Source: Burkholderia sp. SRS-46
Lineage (GTDB): Bacteria > Pseudomonadota > Gammaproteobacteria > Burkholderiales > Burkholderiaceae
Length of the DNA stretch: 64,000 bases
NCBI RefSeq assembly: GCF_004343775.1
Contig: NZ_PTXL01000007.1
Location: 1-64,000 of the forward strand
Reading direction: 5' to 3'
Shown here: one piece after another, positions 51,589 through 60,644 of the stretch
Layout: every line of letters starts with the position of its first letter
Position numbering within the stretch: the stretch's first letter is position 1
Position numbers and translations under genes: made by a program
The notes under the pieces: generated by a model
The model's database searches: none
Told to the model about the DNA's origin: nothing
Seen by the model: only the letters and a program-made list of their open reading frames with translations

Positions 51589-51942
51589 AGTTTCCCTTTT
51601 TATCTGACCAATGGCGCCGATCTGCAGCCGGCTCACCATTCTTGAAATATCTGTGCCTCGGATTTTGAAGCCAGAGATTAGCACAAAAAAGATTTGATTG
51701 AAGCGAGACTCAATGAAAATACCGATTCGAATTGCCATTCAGCCAGGTCAATTCGCCCCGCCCCGCCGATTTCTCAATTTTTCACGTCCTTACACGGAGA
51801 TTAGGACATAAGCCGCAACGCATTAAGACTTTCAACATACGCAATTACCCTGCATCGATAAAATCAAAGCTTTCATCTGACGACAGGATCGGCAATATCG
51901 ACTTGTATAGTCAACGTAATTAAACGCTGAAGACCCGCGACG
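51589..51942. promoter_or_regulatory. AT-rich region upstream of H-NS gene
   Basis: A 354-base gap, much richer in A and T than the rest of the window, with no convincing gene. On the minus strand TTCAAT (51702-51697)-16 bases-TAATCT (51680-51675) could be the promoter, 90 bases before the H-NS ATG. The composition is what H-NS proteins bind, so autoregulation is plausible. Confidence 0.5.
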
Positions 51943-52602
51943 TCAGGTCACACGTCGCGCGCATTCGAGCAGCTGCGCGCGCAGCGCGCCGAGGTCCGCC
52001 TGCGGCGCATCGAATGCGGTGCGCCGCCGCCGGCCGTCGACGCGCCAGTCCGCGCCGCAGCGGTCGACGCCCAGCAGGTCGAGCCCGGCGCGCCGCGCGT
52101 CGGCGGTGTCGTACGCGTCCCACAGCGCCTGCTCGTCGTCGAACCCGAGCGGCGCCTGCGCGTCGAGCGCCGTGCCCTCCACCCAGCCCATCCGGCCGAA
52201 TCCGCCGATGTAGCGCAGCCGCTCGACGTCGAGCACCCGGAACGCGAAGTCGCCGAGCGCGAGATAGCGCGCCGCGTCCGGCTCGTAGCGCAGGTAGCGC
52301 GCGGCGAGGTGCGGATCGGCATCGGCCGGCGCGAAGCGGCCGAGCAGCGTCGCGCGCTCGGCGTTCAGCACGTCGCCGTCGGGCGCGTCGACGACCAGGA
52401 AGCCCGCGCGCGGGTCGGCCGAAAGATTGCGCGTGTGCTCGGCGAGGCCGCTCACGAGGATCACCGGCCGGTGGCGCGCGTCCGGCGCGAACGGCACGAC
52501 CGTCGGATACGGGAAGCCTTGCGGATCGCGCGCATGCGTCGCAAGTGTGCCGAGCGCGCAACGGTGCAGCAGGTGCAGCGGAAGGACGGGGTCGATGTTC
52601 AC
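51943..52602 (-). CDS. HugZ-like/pyridoxamine phosphate oxidase-fold protein
   Basis: A 219-residue protein with a split-barrel FMN-binding-like N-terminal domain (about 5-140, ALGTLATHARDPQGFPYPTVVPFAPD) and a C-terminal DUF2470-like domain beginning near residue 150, the arrangement of heme-utilisation protein HugZ. The GTG start at 52602, with AGGAGA upstream, starts at VNIDPVLP; earlier ATGs are poorer. HugZ proteins bind or degrade haem in some bacteria, others are of unknown function. It is divergent from the MFS gene. Confidence 0.78.
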   Translation of the reverse strand: MNIDPVLPLHLLHRCALGTLATHARDPQGFPYPTVVPFAPDARHRPVILVSGLAEHTRNLSADPRAGFLVVDAPDGDVLNAERATLLGRFAPADADPHLAARYLRYEPDAARYLALGDFAFRVLDVERLRYIGGFGRMGWVEGTALDAQAPLGFDDEQALWDAYDTADARRAGLDLLGVDRCGADWRVDGRRRRTAFDAPQADLGALRAQLLECARRVT

Positions 52603-52833
52603 GAAATCTCCTGCGGTCGAAGCGCGGTGCATCGGGCGCACCGCGTGCGGATCGATGTTACCCGCCGCGGCCGGTGCCGCGCATCGGGCGAACGGCCGGT
52701 GCCGGATGCGGGATGCCGTTCTCACGGGTGCGTGCGCCCGTCGCCCTGCGAAGTCGTAAGGGGTTCGATAGAATCCGACGAATTCCCGACGACGTCACGT
52801 ACGTCCGCGCATTTTTCTCCTGACGAGCTTTCC

Positions 52834-54036
52834 GTGTCCGATTCCTCCCCCGACCTCGCGGCGGCGCCCGCCGCCCACCTCGCCCTCTCGCTGCCGGTCC
52901 GCCAGCGGGCCCGCACCGCCACGATGGCGCTGTTCTTCGTCGCCGGCATGATGTACGCGTCGTGGGGCGTGCACGTGCCGACCGTGCGCGACAAATTTGC
53001 GCTGAGCCCCGGGCTGCTGTCGATCGCGCTGTTCGCGGTCGCGGGCGGCTCGATCGCCGCGATGCTGACGGTCGCGCGGTGGATCACGCGCGTCGGCTCG
53101 CGCACCGCGTGCCTCGCGGGCGGGCTCGTGATGTCGGCGTGCGCCGCGCTGATCCTCGTCGTGCCCGACTACTGGATGCTGCTCGCGGTGCTCGCGCTGT
53201 TCGGCTTCTCGATGGCGACGCTCGACGTCGCGATGAACGCCGAGGCGAGCGCGGTCGAGATCGCGCTCGGCCGGCCGATCATGTCGGCGCTGCACGGCAT
53301 GTTCAGCGTCGGCGGGATGGCCGGCGCGGCGGCCGGCGGCGCGCTGCTGTCGGCCGGTATGGCGCCCGCGCTGCACCTCGCGCTCGCGGCGGCGCTCGGC
53401 GCCGCGGTGCTCGTGGCCGCGTGCCCGGCGGTGCTGCCGCACGTCCCGCATCACGCGCATGCGCACGGCGGCGGCAACCGCTGGCGCTCGCCCGCGCTGT
53501 GGATGCTCGGCGGCATCGCGCTGATCGCGCTGATTGCCGAAGGCGCGATGTACGACTGGGCGACGGTATACATGCGCGACGTCGTCGCGGCCAGCCCCGC
53601 GTTCGCCAGCGCCGCGTATGCGGCGTTCTCCGGCGGGATGGCGGCCGCGCGCTTTGCCGGCGACGCGGTGCGCGCCCGCTTCGGCGCGCCGCAGCTCGTG
53701 TTCGCGAGCGCGTCGCTCGCATGCGCGGGCATGGTCGGCGCGCTGCTGCTGCCGCACCCGGCCGCCGTGCTGACCGGCTTCACGCTGATGGGCCTCGGCC
53801 TCGCGAACATGATGCCGGTGCTGTTCGCCGCCGCCGCGCGCGTGAAGGGCATCCATGCGGCCGAAGGCCTCGCGCACGTGGCCGGCCTCGCGTATTTCGG
53901 ACTGCTGTTCGGTCCGGTCGTGATCGGCGCGGTCGCGCAGGCCGCAAACCTGACGACCGGGCTCGCGGTCGTCGCGCTGTGCGCGGCGCTCGTCGCGGCC
54001 ATCGCGCCGAAGGTGCTCGCGCACCTGAAGCTCTGA
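52834..54036 (+). CDS. MFS transporter
   Basis: A 400-residue MFS protein with 12 predicted membrane helices, starting at GTG 52834 (MSDSSPDLA). N-terminal FFVAGMMYASWGVHVPTVRDKF and NRWRSPALWMLGGIALIALIAEGAMYDW resemble the YbjJ/MosC-like branch of the MFS, which is poorly characterised. A His-rich loop (HVPHHAHAHGGG) after helix 6 is a distinctive feature and might bind metal. The gene is monocistronic and convergent with the amino-acid binding protein gene. Confidence 0.85.
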   Translation: MSDSSPDLAAAPAAHLALSLPVRQRARTATMALFFVAGMMYASWGVHVPTVRDKFALSPGLLSIALFAVAGGSIAAMLTVARWITRVGSRTACLAGGLVMSACAALILVVPDYWMLLAVLALFGFSMATLDVAMNAEASAVEIALGRPIMSALHGMFSVGGMAGAAAGGALLSAGMAPALHLALAAALGAAVLVAACPAVLPHVPHHAHAHGGGNRWRSPALWMLGGIALIALIAEGAMYDWATVYMRDVVAASPAFASAAYAAFSGGMAAARFAGDAVRARFGAPQLVFASASLACAGMVGALLLPHPAAVLTGFTLMGLGLANMMPVLFAAAARVKGIHAAEGLAHVAGLAYFGLLFGPVVIGAVAQAANLTTGLAVVALCAALVAAIAPKVLAHLKL

Positions 54037-54073
54037 CGGCCCGACACCGGGCTCGACACCGCGCCGGCGTCAC

Positions 54074-54112
54074 AAAAAACGAAGCGCGCATGCGTTGCCG
54101 CATGCGCGCTTC
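54074..54112 (-). terminator. Terminator after the substrate-binding protein gene
   Basis: A perfect 14-bp stem GAAGCGCGCATGCG / CGCATGCGCGCTTC (54081-54112) with loop TTGC and an A-run on its left (a T-run on the minus strand). Confidence 0.9.
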
Positions 54113-54133
54113 ACCCCTCCGTCGACCGCCTGG

Positions 54134-55276
54134 TTACATCTTCACTTCGTCGAGCAGCGTCTTCTTGCCGCCCTTGTAGTTGTAGAGCGAGATCACGCCG
54201 TGCTGCAGGTCGCCCTTCGAATCGAAGGTCGTCGTACCGATCACGCCCGTGTAGTTCGTCGCCGGCATGGCCGCCAGGATCTTCGCCGGATCGGTCGAAT
54301 TCGAGCGCTTCATCGCGTCGACGATGATGTACACGGCGTCATACGTGAACGGCGCGTAGATCTGGATCGGCTGGCCGAAGCGCTTCTCGAACTTGGCCTT
54401 GAACGCGCTGCCGCCCGGCATCTTCTCGAGCGACGCACCCGCTTCCGAGCACACCACGTTGTCGGTCGCGTCGCCGGCCAGGTCGGCCAGCTTTTCCGTG
54501 CACACGCCGTCGCCCGCGAAGATCTTCGCGCGCAGGCCGAGCTGCTTCGCCTGCTTCGCGAACGGGCCGCCCGTCGCATCCATGCCGCCGTACATGATCG
54601 CGTCCGGATTCTCGCCCTTGATCTTGGTCAGAATCGCGCGGAAGTCGACCGCCTTGTCGTTCGTCGCGTCGTGCGACATCACCTTCAGGCCGAGCGCCTT
54701 CGCCTTCTTCTCGAATTCGTTCGCGAGACCCTGGCCGTAAGCGGTCGAATCGTCGACCACCGCCACGCTCTTGATGCCCTTCGAATGCGCGTAGTTCGCG
54801 AGTGCCGGGCCCTGCTGCGCATCGGTCGCGACGACGCGATACGTCGTCTTGAAACCTTGCTGCGTGTAAGCCGGGTTGGTCGCCGACGGCGAGATCTGCA
54901 CGATGCCTGAATCGCTGTAGATCTTCGAGGCCGGGATCGACGTGCCCGAGTTCAGGTGACCGACCACCGCGACGACCTTGTCGTCGACGAGCTTCTGCGC
55001 GACCTGGGTGGCCTGGCGCGGGTCGGCTGCGTCGTCCTGCGGGTCGAGCTGAAGCGTGACCTTCTGGCCGCCGATCGTCAGGCCCTTGGCGTTGATCTCC
55101 TCGACTGCGAGACGCGCGCCATTTTCGTTGTCCTTGCCAAGGTGTGCAATACCACCCGTCAGCGGCGCAACGTGGCCGATCTTGACGACTTGTTGGGCGG
55201 ACGCGTTGCTTGCGGCAGCAGCACACAGCATCGCCGCTGCAGTAATCGGCAACAGCTTTTGCATCTTGATTTTCAT
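54134..55276 (-). CDS. Branched-chain amino-acid ABC transporter substrate-binding protein
   Basis: A 380-residue periplasmic binding protein (LivJ/LivK family). ATG at 55276 gives a signal peptide (about 1-27, ending SNASA before QQ). Both Rossmann-like lobes are present, with KIGHVAPLTGGIAHLGKDNENGARLAVEEIN at the first strand and YGGMDATGGPFAKQAKQLGL later; two cysteines, in DGVCTEKL and DNVVCSEA, probably form a disulfide. It is a solo gene: no permease or ATPase is adjacent, so the partner transporter is elsewhere. Confidence 0.93.
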   Translation of the reverse strand: MKIKMQKLLPITAAAMLCAAAASNASAQQVVKIGHVAPLTGGIAHLGKDNENGARLAVEEINAKGLTIGGQKVTLQLDPQDDAADPRQATQVAQKLVDDKVVAVVGHLNSGTSIPASKIYSDSGIVQISPSATNPAYTQQGFKTTYRVVATDAQQGPALANYAHSKGIKSVAVVDDSTAYGQGLANEFEKKAKALGLKVMSHDATNDKAVDFRAILTKIKGENPDAIMYGGMDATGGPFAKQAKQLGLRAKIFAGDGVCTEKLADLAGDATDNVVCSEAGASLEKMPGGSAFKAKFEKRFGQPIQIYAPFTYDAVYIIVDAMKRSNSTDPAKILAAMPATNYTGVIGTTTFDSKGDLQHGVISLYNYKGGKKTLLDEVKM

Positions 55277-55700
55277 GTGAGTCTCCAGTTTCGTCCCAAA
55301 AACGCCATCGCCCGGTGCCCCGCTGCCATCCCTGTGTTTGCATTCACCAGACGATTTGCCGGTTGCATCGTTCATGCACTTGGCCTCAGCACGTGAAACC
55401 GCCGCTTTTAGCAGCCGCCCGACCGTACTTGCGCCGAAGTGTAGGTGATCAAATTAATTTGTGGGACTTTTTTGGGGTAGTGGTAACACTACCGATGCAG
55501 GTGTGTATCAAACACCTTTCAGATATCGCCGAGAGCCCAGCCGGATAAGGGTTTCCGCTAATTTCTCACGCCCATGGGAAGGGCGGTATTTAATGTAATC
55601 CCGCATTGTTTTTAATTGTTTTCATGTACGCAGGATGGCTGAACGATACGCGCATCGACGCGCGCGCATCGTCGTATCGCCGGTGTCGAACCGCGCGTGA
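55277..55700 (-). promoter_or_regulatory. Long leader/promoter region of the substrate-binding protein gene
   Basis: A 424-base gap with no good gene. It holds two dyads close to each other, GGTAGTG-GTAA-CACTACC (55476-55493) and GGTGT-7 bases-ACACC (about 55500-55516), in an AT-rich stretch with a poly-T run. Both sit well upstream of the ATG, so they may be regulator sites for an amino-acid-responsive factor. Confidence 0.5.
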
Positions 55701-56780
55701 TCAGCCTGCCGCCGCACGCCATTCGGCGGCGAGCGCGTCGATCAGCTGCGACGTCGTCAACGCGTCGCCGCGCTGCCGCGCGAGCGGCGCGCCCTGCCCG
55801 GCCCACAGCGACAGGTAGTCGCCGTCGTTCGCGCGCGCGGCGGCCTGGCGCAGCGGCTGCGTGAGCGCGTTCTGCACCGGATACGGCGCGACGTCTTCAG
55901 GCCGCGCGCCAAGCCGCGCCATCAGCGTGTTGCGCAGCCCGCGCGCATGACGCCCGGTGATCGCGCGCGTAACCTGCGTCGACGTGTCGGCGCTGGCGAG
56001 CAGCCGCGCCTTCCAGTCGGGCGCGATCGAGCTTTCCGCGCAGGTCAGGAACGCGGTGCCGAGCTGCGCCGCCTGCGCGCCGAGCGCGCACGCCGCCGCG
56101 ATGCCGCGGCCGTCCATGATGCCGCCCGCCGCGAGCACCGGCAGCCCGGTCGCGTCGACGAGCTGCGGCACGAGGGCCATCGTGCCGATCAGCGCGTCGT
56201 CTGCCGCGCCGATGAATGTGCCGCGATGGCCGCCCGCCTCGGCACCCTGCGCGGATATCGCATCGGCGCCGGCCGCTTTCCACGCCAGCCCCTCGGCGAC
56301 GTGCGTCGCCGTGCCGATCACGTAGGTGCCGGCCGCCTTCAGCCGTGCGACGTCGGCCGCATCGAGCACGCCGAACGTGAAACTCGCGACCGGCACGCGC
56401 AGCGACACCAGCCTGTCGAACTGGGCGCGGAAATCGGGTGCGAAGCGCGCGGGTGCGGTGCCGGGCGGCAGGCCGAGCGCGGCGTTGAGCGGATCGATCG
56501 CCGCGAGCGCACGCGCGAGCGTCGCCGCGTCGGGTGCGGCCTCCGGCAGCACGAACAGGTTGACCGCGAACGGGCGATCGGTGGCCGCGCGAATCTGCGC
56601 GACTTCGTCGGCGAGACGCTCGGGCGAGAACGCGCCGCCGCCGAGGCTGCCGAGCGCACCGGCATTCGAGGCGGCCGCGACCATCGCGGGCGTGGTTGCG
56701 CCGACCATCGGCGCCTGCACGAGCGGCAGGCGCAGGCCGAAGCGTTCGGCGAACGGCGTGGTGAGTGAATGGCGTGACAT
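55701..56780 (-). CDS. Nitronate monooxygenase (2-nitropropane dioxygenase family)
   Basis: A 359-residue FMN-dependent TIM-barrel flavoprotein. LVQAPMVGATTPAMVAAASNAG starts the barrel (about 20-40), and the conserved GAEAGGHRGTF (about 179-189) carries the histidine of class I nitronate monooxygenases, followed by LPVLAAGGIMDGRGIAAACALGA (phosphate-binding loop). Nitronate oxidation protects from propionate-3-nitronate; the family is broad, so exact substrate is uncertain. It is divergent from the dienelactone hydrolase gene. Confidence 0.88.
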   Translation of the reverse strand: MSRHSLTTPFAERFGLRLPLVQAPMVGATTPAMVAAASNAGALGSLGGGAFSPERLADEVAQIRAATDRPFAVNLFVLPEAAPDAATLARALAAIDPLNAALGLPPGTAPARFAPDFRAQFDRLVSLRVPVASFTFGVLDAADVARLKAAGTYVIGTATHVAEGLAWKAAGADAISAQGAEAGGHRGTFIGAADDALIGTMALVPQLVDATGLPVLAAGGIMDGRGIAAACALGAQAAQLGTAFLTCAESSIAPDWKARLLASADTSTQVTRAITGRHARGLRNTLMARLGARPEDVAPYPVQNALTQPLRQAAARANDGDYLSLWAGQGAPLARQRGDALTTSQLIDALAAEWRAAAG

Positions 56781-57008
56781 GGGCGGGATCCTTCGGTGAC
56801 GCGCGAAAGCGCTTTGTAAAGAGGGGATGCGATCGACTGTACCGAAGCGTCACGCCGCCGAAAAATGAATAATCGTGAACGAAACGATCGCTGCGCGAGA
56901 ACCGAGCGCCGCGCACTGCAACCCGTGATGATTGATGGCACACTAGGCCGGCCCCTTTTTCCATCCGCGAGCCGCGCGCGGCGCGGCCTCGCTCGCCAGG
57001 AGTTCAAT

Positions 57009-57701
57009 GTGACTGCCCAATGGATCGACATCCCGACCGGTAACGACACGTTCGGCGGCTACCTCGCGCGGCCGTTGCGCGGCAAGGGCCCCGCCGTCCT
57101 CATCGTGCAGGAGATCTTCGGCGTGAACGCGCACATCCGCGCGGTCGCCGACCAGTACGCGGCCGACGGCTACGTCGCGCTCGCGCCGGACGTGTTCTGG
57201 CGCACGCAGCCGCGCGTCGAGCTGACCTACGACGGCGCGGACCGCGACAAGGGCATCGAGCTGCTGCAGAAGACCGACGTGAACGCCGCGGTGGCGGACA
57301 TCGCGGCGGCGGCCGACCTGCTGCGCGCGCGGCCCGAAGTCGACGGCAAGGTCGCCGCGATCGGCTACTGCTTCGGCGGCCGCCTCGCCTACCTCGCGGC
57401 CGCGACCGGCAAGCTCGACGCGGCGGTGGCGTACTACGGCGGCGGCATCCAGAACGCGCTCGACGTCGCCGGCCAGATCACCCGGCCGATCCTGTTCCAC
57501 TACGCGGAGCACGACCACGGCATCCCGCTCGCGGCGGTCGACCAGGTGAAGGCGGCCTTCGCCGGCCGCGACAATGCGGCATTCCATCTGTACGCGGGCG
57601 CCGAGCACGGCTTCAACTGCACGGACCGCGCGTCGTACAACCAGCGCGCGGCGGCCCTCGCGCACGGCCGCACGCTGACGTTCCTCGCCGAGCATCTGTA
57701 A
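57009..57701 (+). CDS. Dienelactone hydrolase family protein
   Basis: A 230-residue alpha/beta hydrolase. The catalytic triad is Cys in GYCFGG (near 117), Asp in EHDHG (near 165) and His in EHGFN (near 197), and LIVQEIFGVN (near 30-39) provides the oxyanion region with the Glu that activates Cys. Members hydrolyse dienelactone in chloroaromatic degradation, but most chromosomal copies have other or unknown substrates. The GTG at 57009 follows CCAGGAG; upstream sequence is not homologous. It is followed by an amidase 60 bases on. Confidence 0.9.
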   Translation: MTAQWIDIPTGNDTFGGYLARPLRGKGPAVLIVQEIFGVNAHIRAVADQYAADGYVALAPDVFWRTQPRVELTYDGADRDKGIELLQKTDVNAAVADIAAAADLLRARPEVDGKVAAIGYCFGGRLAYLAAATGKLDAAVAYYGGGIQNALDVAGQITRPILFHYAEHDHGIPLAAVDQVKAAFAGRDNAAFHLYAGAEHGFNCTDRASYNQRAAALAHGRTLTFLAEHL

Positions 57702-57763
57702 CGCGCGCGGCGGCTCCGCGCGGAGCCGCCCGCCCCTCTTCATCGCGACACGTCACAACGGGG

Positions 57764-59245
57764 GTGACAGCGGTGCTTTCGGACTATCTCGCCCATGACG
57801 CGATCGGCCTCGCCGAGCTCGTCCGCCAACGCAAGGTGAGCCCGCGCGAGCTGCTCGACGCGGCGATCGCGCAGGCCGAAGCAGTCAATCCGGCGATCAA
57901 CGCGATCGTGCTGCAGGACTACGATGCCGCGCGCGAGCGCGCCGCCGCGCCGCAGCCGCCCGACGCGCCGTTTGCCGGCGTGCCCTATCTCGTGAAGGAT
58001 CTCGGCGCGGCCGTTGCGGGCCTGCCGCTGTCGATGGGCAGCCGGCACTACCGGTACTTCGCGCCCGACGCCGATTCGCCGCTGATCGCGCGCAGCCGCG
58101 CGGCCGGCTTCAACTTCTTCGGCAAGACCAACACGTCCGAGATGGGCCAGATGCCGTACACCGAGCCGGCGCTGTTCGGCGCGTGTCGCAACCCGTGGAG
58201 CCTCGACCACACGCCCGGCGGCTCGAGCGGCGGCGCGGCCGCGGCCGTCGCGGCCGGGATCGTGCCGCTTGCGCACGCGTCCGACGGCGGCGGCTCGATC
58301 CGCATCCCCGCATCGTGCTGCGGGCTGTTCGGCCTGAAGCCGGGCCGCCATCCGGCGCTCGTCGACATCCCGACGAGCGGCGACCTGGTGGTCCAGCACG
58401 CGGTTGCGCGCAGCGTGCGCGACAGCGCGCTGCTGCTCGACATCACGACCGGCCAGGCGCTGCCGCCCGGCGCGACCGGCACCTTCCTGGGCGCGCTCGA
58501 CACACCGCCCGGCGCGCTGCGCGTCGGCCTCGTCGTCGACCCGATGCTCGCGCCGGCGCTCGCCGACGACACCCGCGCGGCGCTCGACGAAGCCGCCGCG
58601 CTCGTCGCATCGCTCGGCCATCACGTCGAACCGGCCACGCTGAACGTCGACTATGCGCGCGCCGCCGAAACCTTCCTGACGCTGTGGTCGACGATCGCCG
58701 AGGAGATGGTGCTCGGCGCGCACGCGCTGACCGGGCGCACGCCGCGGCGCAGCGAATTCGAGGCGGCGACCTGGGCGATGGCCGTGGTCGGCCGGCGGCT
58801 CGCGCGCACGCGGCTGCCCGACGTGCTCGAGTGGCAGCGCCAGCTCACCGTGCAGGTCACGCGCGTCGTCGCGCGCTACGACGTGATCCTGTGCGCGTCG
58901 CTCGCGGGCCCGCCGGTGCGGATCGGCGAGCTGCAGCCGACGCCGTTCGAGCAGGCGCAGATGAAGCTGCTCGCCGCGCTGCCGATCAAGCCGCTGCTGA
59001 AGGAGATGCTCGCGCAGGCGTCGCAGAAGGCGTTCGCGTGGGCCGGCTGCACCGAGCTGTTCAACCTGACCGGCCAGCCGGCGATGTCGGTGCCGCTCTG
59101 CTGGAACGCGCGCGGCCTGCCGATCGGCGTGCAGTTCGTCGCGCGCCACGGCGACGACGCGCTGCTGCTGAAGCTCGCGCGGCAGCTCGAGCTGGCGCGG
59201 CCGTGGTTCGAGCGGCGGCCGCCGCTGATGCAGGCGCAGCGGTGA
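57764..59245 (+). CDS. Amidase (amidase-signature family)
   Basis: A 493-residue serine amidase. The triad is Lys in PYLVKDLG (near 77), the cis-Ser and nucleophilic Ser in the conserved Gly/Ser stretch HTPGGSSGGAAAAVAAG (about 148-164) and ASDGGGSIRIPASCCGLFGLKP (about 171-192). Start is GTG at 57764; a second GTG lies nine bases on and no strong ribosome binding site helps to choose. The family includes GatA-like, 6-aminohexanoate and nylon-dimer hydrolases; the substrate is unknown. It probably shares a transcript with the preceding gene, 62 bases away. Confidence 0.9.
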   Translation: MTAVLSDYLAHDAIGLAELVRQRKVSPRELLDAAIAQAEAVNPAINAIVLQDYDAARERAAAPQPPDAPFAGVPYLVKDLGAAVAGLPLSMGSRHYRYFAPDADSPLIARSRAAGFNFFGKTNTSEMGQMPYTEPALFGACRNPWSLDHTPGGSSGGAAAAVAAGIVPLAHASDGGGSIRIPASCCGLFGLKPGRHPALVDIPTSGDLVVQHAVARSVRDSALLLDITTGQALPPGATGTFLGALDTPPGALRVGLVVDPMLAPALADDTRAALDEAAALVASLGHHVEPATLNVDYARAAETFLTLWSTIAEEMVLGAHALTGRTPRRSEFEAATWAMAVVGRRLARTRLPDVLEWQRQLTVQVTRVVARYDVILCASLAGPPVRIGELQPTPFEQAQMKLLAALPIKPLLKEMLAQASQKAFAWAGCTELFNLTGQPAMSVPLCWNARGLPIGVQFVARHGDDALLLKLARQLELARPWFERRPPLMQAQR

Positions 59246-59255
59246 CACCAACCGA

Positions 59256-59289
59256 TAAAAAAGCCCCGCCGGCATAGCCGGCGGGGCTT
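59256..59289. terminator. Bidirectional terminator between amidase and metF
   Basis: A perfect 13-bp stem AAGCCCCGCCGGC / GCCGGCGGGGCTT (59261-59289) with loop ATA. The A-run on its left is a T-run for the minus strand, so it serves metF best. Confidence 0.88.
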
Positions 59290-59314
59290 GTCACATGCGG
59301 TGACGGCGGCGCGC

Positions 59315-60145
59315 TTACGCGCCGAGCCGTTCGCAGATCGTCCGGGTCGCGGCCGCGGTGTTCAGCGTATAGAAATGCAGCCCCGGCACGCCCGCGTCGA
59401 TCAGGCGCTGGCACAGGTTCGTGACGACATCCGCGCCGAACGCGCGGATCGCGTCGCGATCGTCGCCGAAGCTCTCGAGCCGGCGCGCAATCCAGCGCGG
59501 CACTTCGGCGCCGCACATCTCGGAGAAGCGCATCAGCTGCGAGAAGTTCGTGATCGGCATGATGCCCGGCACGATCGGCACCTCGACACCGAGCTTGCGC
59601 GCGTCGTCGACGAAGCGGAAATACGCGTCCGCGTTGAAGAAATACTGCGTGATCGCGGAATTCGCGCCGGCCTTCACCTTGCGCGCGAAGTTCTCGAGAT
59701 CGGCCTTCGGCGAGCGCGACTGCGGATGGTATTCCGGATACCCGGCCACCTCGATGCGGAACCAGTCGCCGTGCTCCGCGCGAATGAAGCTGACGAGCTC
59801 GGACGCGTAGCGCAGCTCGCCGACCTCGCCCATGCCGGACGGCAGGTCGCCGCGCAGCGCGACGATGTGGCGGATGCCGTGCGAGCGGTACTGGTCGAGG
59901 ATCGCGCGCAGGCTGTCCTTCGACGAGCCGATGCACGACAGGTGCGGCGCGGCCTCGAGGCCGTCCTTCTGCATGTCGAGCACGGTATCGAGCGTGCCCT
60001 GCTGCGTCGAGCCGCCGGCGCCGAACGTCACGGAGACGAATTTCGGCTTCAGCGGCAGCAGCTGCGCACGGGTCGCGCGCAGTTTCTCGACGCCTTCCGC
60101 CGTCTTCGGCGGGAAGAATTCAAACGAGAGTTCGATCGGTTTCAT
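59315..60145 (-). CDS. metF: 5,10-Methylenetetrahydrofolate reductase
   Basis: A 276-residue FAD-dependent TIM-barrel enzyme reducing methylene-THF to methyl-THF, the methyl donor for methionine synthesis. N-terminal SFEFFPPKT (about 7-15) carries the catalytic Glu, and FGAGGSTQQGT (about 41-51) the folate-binding part; RGDLPSGMGE (about 99-108) and QYFFNADAYFRFVDDARKLG follow. It lies in one direction with the small membrane protein and ahcY, so the three are probably an operon for the methyl cycle. Confidence 0.97.
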   Translation of the reverse strand: MKPIELSFEFFPPKTAEGVEKLRATRAQLLPLKPKFVSVTFGAGGSTQQGTLDTVLDMQKDGLEAAPHLSCIGSSKDSLRAILDQYRSHGIRHIVALRGDLPSGMGEVGELRYASELVSFIRAEHGDWFRIEVAGYPEYHPQSRSPKADLENFARKVKAGANSAITQYFFNADAYFRFVDDARKLGVEVPIVPGIMPITNFSQLMRFSEMCGAEVPRWIARRLESFGDDRDAIRAFGADVVTNLCQRLIDAGVPGLHFYTLNTAAATRTICERLGA

Positions 60146-60172
60146 GATTCAGGAGGCGCTGGACGGCCCTGC

Positions 60173-60526
60173 TCAGCCGATGTTGCGCTGGCCGAAGATC
60201 AGGGCGGACAGCAGCCAGGACACGATGCTGTACAGGATCGAACCGAAGAACGCGGACCAGAACCCGGATACCTCGAAGCCCTTGAGCAGCGACGACGCGA
60301 ACCAGAAGCACAGCGCGTTCACGACGAGGATGAACAGCCCGAGCGTGACGACCGTGACGGGCAGCGTCAGCAGGATCAGCACCGGACGGATCACCGTGTT
60401 GATCAACCCCAGCACGACCGCGACGATCAGCGCGGTGCCGAAGCTCTTGATGTGGATCGACGGCACCAGGTAGGTGATGATCAGCAGCGCGAGGGCATTG
60501 ATGATCCAGGACAGGATGACGCTCAT
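60173..60526 (-). CDS. Phage-holin-IV-family small membrane protein
   Basis: A 117-residue protein with four predicted transmembrane helices of the phage_holin_4 (mycobacterial four-TMS holin, PF04020) family, as in E. coli YvlD-like proteins. MSVILSWIINALALLIITYLVP starts helix 1 and NTVIRPVLILLTLPVTVVTLGLF is the conserved block. In spite of the name it occurs widely on chromosomes and is not evidence of phage. Between metF and ahcY it is well conserved in beta-proteobacteria; its part in the methyl cycle, if any, is unknown. Confidence 0.85.
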   Translation of the reverse strand: MSVILSWIINALALLIITYLVPSIHIKSFGTALIVAVVLGLINTVIRPVLILLTLPVTVVTLGLFILVVNALCFWFASSLLKGFEVSGFWSAFFGSILYSIVSWLLSALIFGQRNIG

Positions 60527-60644
60527 GTAATGCTCCGGTTCGGTGGACGCTCGGGCGGAACGGCGCCGCCGCGGCGCCGGACGCGAGCCGCGCCGCGAAG
60601 CGAATCGCGGCGCGCCCCGCCGCCGGCGGGCGGCGGCTTGCCCA

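Noticed and set aside
60173..60526. Prophage remnant suggested by the holin-family name.
   Set aside because: The family is a widespread chromosomal small membrane protein; no other phage gene or att site is nearby and the place in the metF-ahcY unit is stable.
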